In this document: piece after piece, positions 53,016 to 62,239 of the stretch
How positions within the stretch are numbered: position 1 is the stretch's first letter
How the letters are laid out: each line of letters begins with the position of its first letter
Source: Pirellulaceae bacterium
GTDB lineage: Bacteria > Planctomycetota > Planctomycetia > Pirellulales > Pirellulaceae
Assembly (NCBI GenBank): GCA_018402565.1
Contig: JAGYIQ010000003.1
Coordinates: forward strand, 385,746 to 449,745
Length of the DNA: 64,000 bases
Direction of reading: 5' to 3'
The notes under the pieces: model-generated
Told to the model about the DNA's origin: nothing
Seen by the model: only the letters and a program-made list of their open reading frames with translations
Database searches by the model: none
Translations under genes and position numbers: made by a program

Positions 53016-55247
53016 TCAAGGCTGAGAGCTAAACCAGGGACCGAGCGGCTGATCGCGGAGCAATGGCAACAGCGGTGCAAAGTCATCCGTCCAACGCACT
53101 TCCGACAGCTGTGCCGGAAACTTGCTCGCCGCGGTTTGGACCACCGGGTGCTGAGCGAACAGCGGGTTGCGGGTCAGCAGAACCCAACTGGACGCGTATT
53201 GGTAGGCATCCTCCGCACGTTCCTTCTGCGGACTGTAGGCCACATGAATCGCGGTAACCCCCAGGTCACTGGCTTGGCGTTCCAAGAGTGGTGCCAATTC
53301 AATAAAGCGATTGGAAACATGAATCGCCACAATTCCATCCGGCGTGATTCGATCCAGGAAAATTCGTAGGGCTTCGGTCGTCAGCAAGTGCTTGGGAATC
53401 GAGTCGCTGGAGAAGGCGTCGGCGATCAACACATCGTAGGTCGCTGCTTCCGATCGCTGCTCCCGTTCCAACTGCAAGCGTGCATCGCCCAGCACCACTT
53501 CGCAGTCCGCGGCACTGGCGCTCAAGTATGTAAAGTGCCGCCGTGCCACCTGAACCACGTGTGGGTCGATCTCGAAAAAGCGAATCGAATCGCCCGTTCG
53601 TCCCCAGGTCGCCATGGTACCCGTCCCCAACCCGATTGCCGCCAATCTTATCGGTTGCTGGCGTCCGGTCGCTGCGTTCGACTCGGGGAATGTTGGGGCG
53701 TCCCCGGACAATTCTTGGCGGAAGTACCGCATGGCCAATCCCAGTCCGCTGCCGGGGCCGTAGTAGCTGGTGGGGCGACTGTGCCACGCGGGGTCATGAA
53801 CTTGGAATCCATGCAAGGTATTGCCGTGGCTCAGGGTGCGTTTGTCTTCCTGGTCATTGACTTTGAGCACACCGTATTCGTTGCGATAGATGGCCACGAC
53901 GTCGTCGTGGAAGTTCTTGCTGGCCATGCCCCACAGGGCTGCGGAGACACCGCTGACTGCCACCACGCCGGCGGTGATGCTGAACCAGGATCCCACCAAG
54001 GCCTCTACCGGCCGTGGGCGCGAGTAAAACTGCCTCATGGTCTGACCGATGAGCATTGGCAAAGTGCAGAGCACGACGAGGATCAGGCTGATGTGAAATT
54101 CGTAATAGTCGTGCAGGATCGCCGGAGCCAGCACGGCCACGATCAGCCCGCCGGCAGCCCCACCCAGCGACAAACAGAGGTAATAAGCCGTCAAGTGTCG
54201 CGGGCTGGGCTTCAGCCGCGATAGCTCCCCGTGGCAGACCATGGCAGCGAAAAACAACACGCTGCAGTAGGCCGTCACTTGGCCCGTGAAACTGGCCTTG
54301 AGGCCCCGATCGAACACCAAACAGGCGGCCAGCGCCGCTGCGGAAAGTCCCACAAAAAAGACCGGCCGCACATACAGGCGTTCGCTTTCGAAACAGAGTA
54401 TGAAGCTGATCAGGTACAAGGCCAGCGGCAACACCCAAAGGAACGGATGGGAGCCCACTTCCTGCGTGAGAAAGTTCGTGGTGGCCAATAACTGAATCGA
54501 GGCCAGCATGGGCAACAACAGCCAGAGCACGTATCGCCAGCGACCGGTTCGCACGGCCGACAGCGAGGGGCTGGCCGTCGCTCGCGTCTCGGCGATGGCA
54601 TCGGCCAATCGCGTGTTCCAGGCCGTCGAGCCTTCGTCCGTTTCGGGCAGGCGAGCCTGGGCCAGTACCCGACGTTGAAAGGCATAGCCGCATACCGCAA
54701 TCGACAGCGCGTAACAGAGGAACCCCGCCGACCAGAGCCACGATTGTCCCGCCAAGGTCCAGCGGCTATCGATCAAAAAGGGATAGCCCACCAATGCCAA
54801 CAGCGAGCCGAAGTTGGACAACGCGAACAAACGATAGGGAGAGCGATGCGGGTGCGACAGACTCTGCCAACGTTGCAGCAGCGGCCCCGTCGTTGAAAGA
54901 ACCACGTAGGGCACGCCGATGGTGGCCGTCAACAAGACCAACACCCGCCACGAGGGCCACAGACCATCGACCGGCTTCCAGGCCAAGTCCGGTCGGATGG
55001 GCAGAAACAGGACGGCGGTCGAAACCAAGATCAGGTGCAGCAACCACTGCGTGGTGGGGCCCAGACGCTGCGTGACTTGGTGCGCGTAGGCGTAGCCCAA
55101 GACCAAACCCGACTGAAAGAACAACATGCACGTGGTCCACACCAGCGACGAGCCACCGAACCAGGGCAGAATGAACTGAGCAAACATTGGCTGCACGAGG
55201 AACAGTAGAAAGGCGCCCAAGAAAATGCTGACGGCATACAGTAACAA
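53016..55247 (-). CDS. Fused MFS-like membrane / spermidine-synthase-like protein
   Basis: A 743-aa protein. The N-terminal ~450 residues carry about twelve membrane helices (GAFLLFLVQPMFAQFILPWFGG at the start). The C-terminal domain (about 520-710) is a spermidine-synthase-like methyltransferase fold: AAIGLGTGTMATWG, IRFFEIDPHVVQVARRHF, VVLGDARLQL and DVLIADAFSSDSIP. This fusion is widespread, but its substrate is unsettled; a polyamine link is not proven. The start is TTG 55247 with a GGAG site eight bases upstream; no in-frame ATG fits. Confidence 0.85.
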   Translation of the reverse strand: MLLYAVSIFLGAFLLFLVQPMFAQFILPWFGGSSLVWTTCMLFFQSGLVLGYAYAHQVTQRLGPTTQWLLHLILVSTAVLFLPIRPDLAWKPVDGLWPSWRVLVLLTATIGVPYVVLSTTGPLLQRWQSLSHPHRSPYRLFALSNFGSLLALVGYPFLIDSRWTLAGQSWLWSAGFLCYALSIAVCGYAFQRRVLAQARLPETDEGSTAWNTRLADAIAETRATASPSLSAVRTGRWRYVLWLLLPMLASIQLLATTNFLTQEVGSHPFLWVLPLALYLISFILCFESERLYVRPVFFVGLSAAALAACLVFDRGLKASFTGQVTAYCSVLFFAAMVCHGELSRLKPSPRHLTAYYLCLSLGGAAGGLIVAVLAPAILHDYYEFHISLILVVLCTLPMLIGQTMRQFYSRPRPVEALVGSWFSITAGVVAVSGVSAALWGMASKNFHDDVVAIYRNEYGVLKVNDQEDKRTLSHGNTLHGFQVHDPAWHSRPTSYYGPGSGLGLAMRYFRQELSGDAPTFPESNAATGRQQPIRLAAIGLGTGTMATWGRTGDSIRFFEIDPHVVQVARRHFTYLSASAADCEVVLGDARLQLEREQRSEAATYDVLIADAFSSDSIPKHLLTTEALRIFLDRITPDGIVAIHVSNRFIELAPLLERQASDLGVTAIHVAYSPQKERAEDAYQYASSWVLLTRNPLFAQHPVVQTAASKFPAQLSEVRWTDDFAPLLPLLRDQPLGPWFSSQP

Positions 55248-55425
55248 GTCGCTGGCTCCAGTTATCGGCGCAAGGGTACACGGGGGGATGGGCGCGGGTT
55301 CTCGATTTCAGGTGACATCCGGAGCCTCTCTGCGGCTCGGTTGTTGCAACTGCGGCAGTTCACGAATATCTGCGAGCTGCCGCGGGCGATGGCATTCATC
55401 CTGCGGGGCTTGTTTTGGCCCCGAC

Positions 55426-57111
55426 TTAGAAGCCCGGCAACAGATCGGGGTTTCGCTCCAACAACTGTTGCAGGTCCTCCAGGGACTGCAGTGGCTTCCG
55501 CCAATCGTACCACACCCAGATGTCGGGCGGGCTACCCGCGTACTGAGGGCCGGTCCGCTCGGCGAAGCAGGTGACCTTCAGCGCCACCACCTGTTTGCCC
55601 TGGCGATGGCTCTTGTTCCACTCCGCTAGTTTGTACCGAGCCACACGCTGCTGCAAGTCGCGGAGCCCGTAGCCCAATAAGTTGTCGTGCAGCTTTCGCC
55701 AATGATGACCGGGCAACGAGGCCAAGGTCGAAGCCGGTCGGTCGTAACTGACCGCTTGGACACGCATCAGATCGATGCGAACCCCGTCCTCCAAGGTGGC
55801 ATCGTAGACAAACCACGGGCTGAACTCGGGCGGCACACCGAACATCTGGTAGTGCTGGCCGGTGCCAGTCGCAGGTCCCAACCAACGCAGGCCGGCGGGC
55901 ATGGCCAAGGAGAAAGGCTGTCGGGCAGACTTGAATTGGGCAAACTGGGTGTTGTCCAATTGCAAACGCTGCTGCAAATCTCCGTAGTAGGTCACCGGGA
56001 TATTCGCCACATTCCACAACACCACGTAGCCCACCATGCCAACGGCAAACACTTGACCCAAGTGCCACAAGCCCCCCCGCCAATCTCGCCGGGTGGCCGT
56101 GGCGATGGCCGTCGCGCTGTCAAGGTTGGCGGCGTTTACCTCCGGTCGCCAATCCCAGTCGTCATCGGTCCGCGACCCGCGCCCCCACGTGTAGAGACCC
56201 GCCGGCAAGAGCGGTAGCCAGGCGACCAACGAGATGTAAGGAAACAGCCCAATCTCCATGGTCACAGCAATCGACAGATGCAACGCCACATACGTCAGAA
56301 AATTGACGATCCGCCACCACGGATTATTCCAGGGCAACAACAGCAACAGGATCAAAGCGATCTCGGCAAACAGCGTCCCCCAAGTTACCAACTGCAGCAG
56401 CAAAGGGTAATCCAGAAAAAACGCAGCCCACGGCCGAGCATACAGATCCAAACGAAAAACGTACTCCATGGCGTCGCCCTGCCACCAGTGCACATTCCAT
56501 TTCGCAATACCCGCAAAAAAATACATGCAAACTAATTGTGTTATCAAACCCACCGTACCGGCCGTCAAAATCGGCTGTCGCCGCGACCCCTCCGCAGCCG
56601 GTCCCCCGCGGCGCCTGGCATCCAACGACCAACAGGCACCCAAAGGGGTGAACAGCGACCAGAACAAGACGTTGCGGAGTAAGGTGTCACCGCTGCTGAG
56701 GATCACGGGACAACGCATGTGCAGCGACACGATCAAGACCCAACAGGCCAGCGTCATCCACCAAGTTCGCCACCCCAACAACAAGCCCGTCGCCGCGGCG
56801 GCCAACGCCCCAAACAAGACCTGCTGCCACCAGAGTTCGCCCGACAAAAAATTCAACGACCAAACCACGCTGGCGGGGGCCACCCCATAATCCAGCTCCA
56901 ACAGGGCGGTGGCCGTGGGGCGATCCACCACGCCCCCATCCGTTAAGAAGGCCTCCGCGTACGGCCAGCGGAGCCCTATGTCCAACAAGATCATCACGCC
57001 CAGGCCGATCCGGAACAGGGCCAGCGACCGCGGATCACAACCAAACACAGCCGTCAGACCGCGCTGCCAAGGCGTGGTCCCGAGTCGATCAACGGCAGAG
57101 GGTTCCATCAT
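55426..57111 (-). CDS. HTTM (vitamin-K gamma-carboxylase-like) membrane protein
   Basis: A 561-aa membrane protein of the HTTM domain family, related to vitamin K-dependent gamma-glutamyl carboxylase. Family start: DPRSLALFRIGLGVMILLDIGLRWP, then SLHMRCPVILSSGDTLLRNVLFWSLFTPLG near 130 and YFFAGIAKWN near 200, then LRFRLDLYARPWAAFF-type segments. Multiple helices cover residues 25-400; the last ~200 residues are soluble. ATG 57111 or the adjacent ATG 57108 is preferred; the open frame upstream to 57453 is low quality. Biochemical role in bacteria is unsettled. Confidence 0.82.
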   Translation of the reverse strand: MMEPSAVDRLGTTPWQRGLTAVFGCDPRSLALFRIGLGVMILLDIGLRWPYAEAFLTDGGVVDRPTATALLELDYGVAPASVVWSLNFLSGELWWQQVLFGALAAAATGLLLGWRTWWMTLACWVLIVSLHMRCPVILSSGDTLLRNVLFWSLFTPLGACWSLDARRRGGPAAEGSRRQPILTAGTVGLITQLVCMYFFAGIAKWNVHWWQGDAMEYVFRLDLYARPWAAFFLDYPLLLQLVTWGTLFAEIALILLLLLPWNNPWWRIVNFLTYVALHLSIAVTMEIGLFPYISLVAWLPLLPAGLYTWGRGSRTDDDWDWRPEVNAANLDSATAIATATRRDWRGGLWHLGQVFAVGMVGYVVLWNVANIPVTYYGDLQQRLQLDNTQFAQFKSARQPFSLAMPAGLRWLGPATGTGQHYQMFGVPPEFSPWFVYDATLEDGVRIDLMRVQAVSYDRPASTLASLPGHHWRKLHDNLLGYGLRDLQQRVARYKLAEWNKSHRQGKQVVALKVTCFAERTGPQYAGSPPDIWVWYDWRKPLQSLEDLQQLLERNPDLLPGF

Positions 57112-57372
57112 CGCTGGGACATTCTCGGCGAGTAGGGCAAGTTTCCTCGGGGGGGACACGCGGCAACTGGGATGCAACGGGAAGGGAGCAACCGAGGGTA
57201 AGGGAGCAACCGAGGGGACACACCAACGCTCAGGTCGGGTCCTGTCACTACTCAGCATCGGCAGAAGGGTGCCCTGATCCTTGCCCGGGCCGTGCCGCGG
57301 AGCCCGAACCGGGCCTTGTTCGCCGGCATGTTCGTTACGATCGCTGCGATCGGGCTTCCATTCAATCAAGCC

Positions 57373-57477
57373 TCCGCAGCGACATTCACCCGCACGGCCG
57401 GCGGCTTGCGCGGTCCCCCTCAGATAGGACACCGCAGCGACATTCACTCGCACGGCCGGCGGCGTGCGCGGTCCCCT
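57373..57477. repeat. Two ~48-bp direct repeats at 59-bp spacing
   Basis: Units beginning CCGCAGCGACATTCAC occur at 57373 and 57432 and share CGCACGGCCGGCGGC and GCGCGGTCCCC. They lie upstream of the HTTM gene, where a promoter would be expected. Between 57112 and 57650 I see no other gene. Confidence 0.8.
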
Positions 57478-57622
57478 GAGACCCGTTCCGCGATAAGCAG
57501 ACTCTCAGCCCCTTTCGAGCCCAACGCTTATTGAGATGCCTCAACCGACAAGAGACCGATAACATACCACTCGACTAACACAATCTCCGAGCGAACACTA
57601 ACTAACATCGGCTCTCAATCAC

Positions 57623-57642
57623 GAACCAGCAGAGGGCTGCTG
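57623..57642. repeat. Hairpin bordering minisatellite locus 3
   Basis: Perfect 8-bp stem ACCAGCAG / CTGCTGGT with a 4-base loop. A near-identical hairpin borders the minisatellite at 41522-41541. Confidence 0.75.
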
Positions 57643-57650
57643 GTCTACAA

Positions 57651-58270
57651 CTGCCCCCATTCCTCTGTCCCCATTCCCCAGTCCTCATTCCTCTGTCCCC
57701 CATTCCTCTGTCCTCATTCCCCTGTCCCTCATTCCCCTGTCCCCCATTCCTCTGTCTTCATTCCCCTGTCCCCCATTCCTCTGTCCCCCATTCCTCTGTC
57801 CCCCATTCCTCTGTCCCCATTCCTCTGTCCCCATTCCTCTGTCCCCATTCCTCTGTCCCCATTCCCCTGTCCTCATTCCTCTGTCCCCATTCCTCTGTCC
57901 CTCATTCCCCTGTCCTCATTCCCCTGTCCTCATTCCTCTGTCCCCATTCCTCTGTCCCCCATTCCCCTGTCCCTCATTCCTCTGTCCCCATTCCTCTGTC
58001 CCTCATTCCTCTGTCCCCATTCCTCTGTCCCCCATTCCTCTGTCCCCATTCCTCTGTCCCCATTCCTCTGTCCCCCATTCCTCTGTCCCCATTCCTCTGT
58101 CCCCCATTCCTCTGTCCCCCATTCCTCTGTCCCCCATTCCTCTGTCCCCATTCCTCTGTCCCCATTCCTCTGTCCCCCATTCCTCTGTCCCCCATTCCTC
58201 TGTCCCCATTCCTCTGTCCCCATTCCTCTGTCCCCCAATCCTCTATCCCTCATTCCCCTGTCTTCATTCC
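57651..58270. repeat. 14/15-bp minisatellite, locus 3 (about 43 units)
   Basis: About 620 bp of CATTCCTCTGTCCCC units, the reverse complement of locus 1, with irregular alternation of 14- and 15-bp units and variants CATTCCCCTG, CTCATT and CTTCATT. Frames on the minus strand spell M-G-T-E-E-W-G-Q-R-N repeats; I treat these as artefacts. Confidence 0.93.
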
Positions 58271-58334
58271 ACCTCCAACCAGCATACGGCAGCTGGTCCA
58301 CCCCCGCTTCCGTCGTGGCTCTGCCCGACATGAA

Positions 58335-58935
58335 GCCACCGGGGGCAGCGTGGCCAAGGGGCAACGAGCCTTCTTTTTGATCATTATTGGGGGGAGCGGT
58401 CTAGCTACCCAAACTTTCGCTCCGGCGGGGTAAACCCACCGGGGGCGATGTGGCCAAGCGGCAAAACTCCTTCTTTTCGTTTATTGGGGGGAGGGCTGGT
58501 AGCTGGTCAGTCATGCCTCCACCGGGACGAGCCCGGACGGGGGCGATGTGGCCAAGGGGCAACGAGCCTTCTTTTTGATCATTATTGGGGGGAGCGGTCT
58601 AGCTACCCAAACTTTCGCTCCGGCGGGGTAAACCCACCGGGGGCGATGTGGCCAAGCGGCAAAACTCCTTCTTTTCGTTTATTGGGGGGAGCGCTGGTAG
58701 CTGGTCAGTCATCGCCCCATCGGCATGAAGCCGACGGTGGCGGTGTGACCAAGGGGCGAAGAGCTTTCTTTTTGATTATTGTGGGGATGGCGTTCTCGCT
58801 GCCAAACTTTCGGTCCCACTGGCAAGCCAGTGGGGGCCGAAGTGACCAAAGGGCGAAGAGTCTTCTTTTGGATCGTTGGGGAGGCGGTGGTAGCCGGTCA
58901 GTCTTCGCCCCATCGGCACGAAGCCATGGGTGGCG
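58335..58935 (+). repeat. Six ~99-bp tandem units with covarying hairpins
   Basis: Each unit has a conserved core (GTGGCCAAGGGGCAACGAG, TTCTTTTTGATTATTGGGG, then TAGCTACC or TAGCTGGTCAG) followed by a hairpin and a GGGGGCGATG-type stretch. Cores start at about 58350, 58449, 58548, 58647, 58745 and 58843. Units 1-2 and 3-4 are a near-identical 198-bp duplication. Hairpins (58422-58442, 58522-58536, 58620-58640, 58720-58734, 58815-58834, 58909-58930) differ in sequence but keep pairing. Related copies occur at 39270-39565. Confidence 0.82.
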
Positions 58936-59168
58936 ATCGCTGCGATCTGGCCGCCTTTTTTTCGCTGGCCCTTGACGGCTCGCACAACGGAAGTACACTA
59001 GAAGGGTGTAGCAATGGCTACACTCTGACCTGCCCGGTTCCGCCGGCTCGTTTTTTTGCCTCTAGGTGTAGCACAGGCTACAAAAGGGACTGGCGGCAAA
59101 TGGACGGGCGGCGGCGCCAGGTCAGCGGACGATTGTCCTCGAGGTTTTTCCACAAAAAGGGTTTGATC

Positions 59169-60173
59169 ATGCATAAGTCTAGGCGGGCGTTCCAGGTGTC
59201 AGTCCGGCCGGTTCGGTCGGTCCAGCGCGGTTTCACCTTGGTGGAGTTGCTGGTGGTGATTGCGATTATCGGCGTGTTGATGGGCCTGCTGTTGCCGGCG
59301 GTCCAGCAGGCGCGGGCGGCGGCCAACCGCATGTCCAGTGCCAACCAGACACGGCAGCTTGGCTTGGCCCTACTGAACTATGAAGCACAGCGGGGCCGGT
59401 TCCCCGCGGCATACACGTCGGATCCAGTCCGCTTTACGCCCAACTCCGAGACATTGGACGCCGGGCCGGGCTGGGGTTGGGGCACCATGCTCTTGCCATA
59501 CCTCGAGCAAGGCAACTTGTACGATCAGCTGAATTTGCAATTGCCGTGCTGGGCACCCGAGAACGCCCTCGCAGTGGCCACACGTGTACCAACCTTCATC
59601 AGCCCGGGGGCGGACGACGACTTGCAGGCGATCAACGTGACGGACGCCAGCGGCACGGTGTTGGGTGTGTTCGGCCGATCGCACTACTTGGCCAATGTCG
59701 GGCAGGACGAACCGTGGGGTTACACGGTTTCCGATTGGCGGTCGATCCCCAGCAGTCGCTTCATGGGGCCGTTCTATCGGAACTCGCGGACCCGCATCGC
59801 GGAGGTCCTGGACGGACTCAGCAATACGGTGTTTATCGGCGAGCACACGTCGATCTCCAACAAGACCTGGGTCGGTGTGATCCCGGGCGCCGAGTCCTGC
59901 CCGACCGATCCGGCTCGGTTCCCGTTCACCGAGTGTGACGCGGCGGCCACCTATGTCTTGGTCCATTCGGGGCCATCGCCGGGTGAGCCAGGCGTGATTC
60001 ATCCGCCGGGTTTCCCCACGGCCCACGTCTGCCAGTATTATTCGCCCTGGCAGGGCGCCAACATTCTGTTTGGCGACGGCAGTGTGCGGTTCATCTCCAA
60101 CGACACCAATCCGGATGTCTGGGCGGCCTTGTCCAGCATGGCGGGCGGTGAAGCCATCAATCTAGATTTCTAA
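59169..60173 (+). CDS. DUF1559 protein with prepilin-type N-terminus
   Basis: A 334-aa protein. The N-terminal type IV prepilin signature [20 protein letters not shown] follows a short basic leader (cleavage after Gly before F-T-L-V-E-L). DUF1559 features follow: [66 protein letters not shown] and the C-terminal H-X9-DG block (HVCQYY, then [13 protein letters not shown]). Probably a pilin-like surface or secretion protein processed by a prepilin peptidase. ATG 59169 is the family start; the frame upstream runs through the repeat array. Confidence 0.93.
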   Translation: MHKSRRAFQVSVRPVRSVQRGFTLVELLVVIAIIGVLMGLLLPAVQQARAAANRMSSANQTRQLGLALLNYEAQRGRFPAAYTSDPVRFTPNSETLDAGPGWGWGTMLLPYLEQGNLYDQLNLQLPCWAPENALAVATRVPTFISPGADDDLQAINVTDASGTVLGVFGRSHYLANVGQDEPWGYTVSDWRSIPSSRFMGPFYRNSRTRIAEVLDGLSNTVFIGEHTSISNKTWVGVIPGAESCPTDPARFPFTECDAAATYVLVHSGPSPGEPGVIHPPGFPTAHVCQYYSPWQGANILFGDGSVRFISNDTNPDVWAALSSMAGGEAINLDF

Positions 60174-60187
60174 GGAGTCGACTGGCG

Positions 60188-60529
60188 ATGAAACATGAGC
60201 GACGGCGTGGTGCGGCGGACAGCGGCGGCCTGTGGAAGATCGGCTTGCTGGTAGTGGTGGCCGGTGCGTGTCTCTGGCTGTGGCTGCCACGGGCGACCTA
60301 TCCTCGGATTGGTTCTGCGGAGAGTGACCAACTCATGCGCAAGCTGGCGACGGCCTGCGGCAGTCAGAATGCCGAGCGGTTGCAGGTGGTGAAGGACGAG
60401 TTGGCCAAGTTAGAAATGTCGGAGGTCGAACGGCAGGCTTTCCAACGGATCATCGACATGGCCGACCGGGGCAGTTGGCGTGAGGCCCATCAGGCCAGTA
60501 TTCAGTTCGCGACAGATCAAGTACGCTGA
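60188..60529 (+). CDS. Small single-span membrane protein
   Basis: A 113-aa protein with a basic N-terminus, one helix near 16-33 (IGLLVVVAGACLWLWLP) and a soluble helical domain (DQLMRKLATACGSQNAERLQVVKDEL). Not recognised, but it starts 14 bp after the DUF1559 gene in the same direction. It is likely co-transcribed and may be an accessory of that protein. Confidence 0.7.
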   Translation: MKHERRRGAADSGGLWKIGLLVVVAGACLWLWLPRATYPRIGSAESDQLMRKLATACGSQNAERLQVVKDELAKLEMSEVERQAFQRIIDMADRGSWREAHQASIQFATDQVR

Positions 60530-60637
60530 CAAGGAAACGGGGGGCGGTGAAGCCGAATGCGTCACCGCCCACGTGTCTGGCTGTGGGGAACGCTGGGGTT
60601 TCCCGCTGCTTCACCTGCTTTCTTTGGCGTACTCTTC

Positions 60638-62074
60638 ATGTTGCAGTCTGCTCGCACCAAAATTGTGGCCACGGTGGGTCCCGCCAGCCAAAGTGTGGAC
60701 CAATTGTGTCGGCTGATCCACCTGGGCGTCGATGTCTTTCGCTTGAACATGGCCCATGGCAATCGGACGGGGCATCAGGCCATGTTCGACGCGGTGGCGG
60801 CGGCCCGTGATCAGACGGCCATCGACATCGCGGTCTTGGTCGACTTGGCTGGGCCGAAAATTCGCTTGGGCGATCTGTTTGCTGGCGAGTTGGAACTGCA
60901 AGCCGGCGATCGCTTGGAGTTTATCAAGGGCCAGCAACCGAACGCCCCGCATGAACTGACCTGCACCTACCTACCGTTGGTCGATGAGCTGGAGGTGGGG
61001 CACCAGGTGCTGTTATCGGACGGCTTGATTCGTTTGCAGGTCGACAGCAAGACGGCGGACCGCGCGATCTGTCGGGTCATCGACGGTGGCGTGTTGCGTG
61101 GGCGACAGGGCGTCAATGTGCCCGGGGCGAACTTCAGCGCCCCGGCACTGGAAGCCGCCGATGTGGAGAATGCTCGCTGGGCGGTGTCGCAAGGCGTCGA
61201 GTATTTGAGTCTGAGTTTTGTGCGGCGGCCCGATGAGATTCTGCAACTCAAGTCATTGATTCAATCGCTGGGGGGGACCTCGCAAGTCATCGCCAAAATC
61301 GAAAAGCGTGAGGCGCTGGATTGTTTGGATGAGATCGTGCAGGCGACCGACGGTGTGATGGTGGCGCGAGGCGACTTGGGGGTCGAGATCGAAGTCGAGC
61401 AGACACCGGTGCAGCAGAAGCGGATCGTGGCTGCTTGCCGACGGTATGGCAAACCGGTGATCGTGGCCACGCAGATGCTCGAGAGCATGCACGAGCATCG
61501 CCGACCGACGCGCGCGGAAGTCAGCGACGTGGCCAACGCCATTTTGGACGGCGCGGATGCCTGCATGTTGAGTGGCGAGACGGCCATCGGTCTATATCCC
61601 AACGATGCGGTGCAGATGATGAATCGCATCATGTTGGAAACGGAGCGAGCTTATCCCGACCGAGAGATGACCGGTCTGTCGGAGCGGGAACGCACGACGA
61701 CGAACATCACCAAAGCCATGGTGCAGGGCGCAGGACGCATCGCGCGGCAACTGGGCGCCAAAGCCGTGGTCATCGTGGCCGATTCGTTGGAGCCCGCTCG
61801 CTACAAGAGCCAAATGCGGGACTTTATTCCCACCATCGCTCTGTCTGGCCATCGCCACGTGGTTCGCGGCTTGGCCCTGTATTGGGGTATCGTTCCCTAT
61901 TTCGCCGAGCCCCAACAGATCAATGGTCTGCAAAAAATCAAAGCCTTCATCGGCGACCGCGCCCGCACACATTGGCAATTGGCCGATGGCGACCGCGTGC
62001 TGTTGGTCATCGATTCGCCTGAAAATATCGGCCAACACGACTGGATGACCGTGTTGACCGTCGGCCAGGATTAG
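60638..62074 (+). CDS. pyk: Pyruvate kinase
   Basis: Glycolytic enzyme converting phosphoenolpyruvate and ADP to pyruvate and ATP. The protein is 478 aa, a usual length. Motifs: RTKIVATVGPASQSVDQLCRLIHLGVDVFRLNMAHGN at the start, GPKIRLG near 70, the catalytic-lysine region VIAKIEKREALD near 215, DGVMVARGDLGVEIEVEQ near 238, and VIVATQMLESM followed by PTRAEVSDVANAILDGADACMLSGETAIG. The C-terminal allosteric domain is complete. ATG 60638 matches the family start; ATG 60557 would add 27 atypical residues. Confidence 0.94.
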   Translation: MLQSARTKIVATVGPASQSVDQLCRLIHLGVDVFRLNMAHGNRTGHQAMFDAVAAARDQTAIDIAVLVDLAGPKIRLGDLFAGELELQAGDRLEFIKGQQPNAPHELTCTYLPLVDELEVGHQVLLSDGLIRLQVDSKTADRAICRVIDGGVLRGRQGVNVPGANFSAPALEAADVENARWAVSQGVEYLSLSFVRRPDEILQLKSLIQSLGGTSQVIAKIEKREALDCLDEIVQATDGVMVARGDLGVEIEVEQTPVQQKRIVAACRRYGKPVIVATQMLESMHEHRRPTRAEVSDVANAILDGADACMLSGETAIGLYPNDAVQMMNRIMLETERAYPDREMTGLSERERTTTNITKAMVQGAGRIARQLGAKAVVIVADSLEPARYKSQMRDFIPTIALSGHRHVVRGLALYWGIVPYFAEPQQINGLQKIKAFIGDRARTHWQLADGDRVLLVIDSPENIGQHDWMTVLTVGQD

Positions 62075-62239
62075 TCGCTGTCCCAATGGTCGCGGCCTGC
62101 TCGTGATCCGTTTTGTTTCAGGCCATCGCCTGGCTGCCTTCCCGCCTGTCCGCCCGGTTTCGCTCGCCTTTTGCCACCCCAAGGGCTATAGTTAGGGGTG
62201 ACCAGGGACTTTTCTCCAGCGAAACTGAGGTGGTGATCG

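Noticed and set aside
57651..58270. Minisatellite as a CRISPR array
   Set aside because: Units are 14-15 bp with no unique spacers between them, and no cas gene is nearby.
58779..59168. N-terminal extension of the prepilin-type DUF1559 protein
   Set aside because: The upstream frame runs through the 99-bp repeat array; the prepilin leader fixes the start at 59169.
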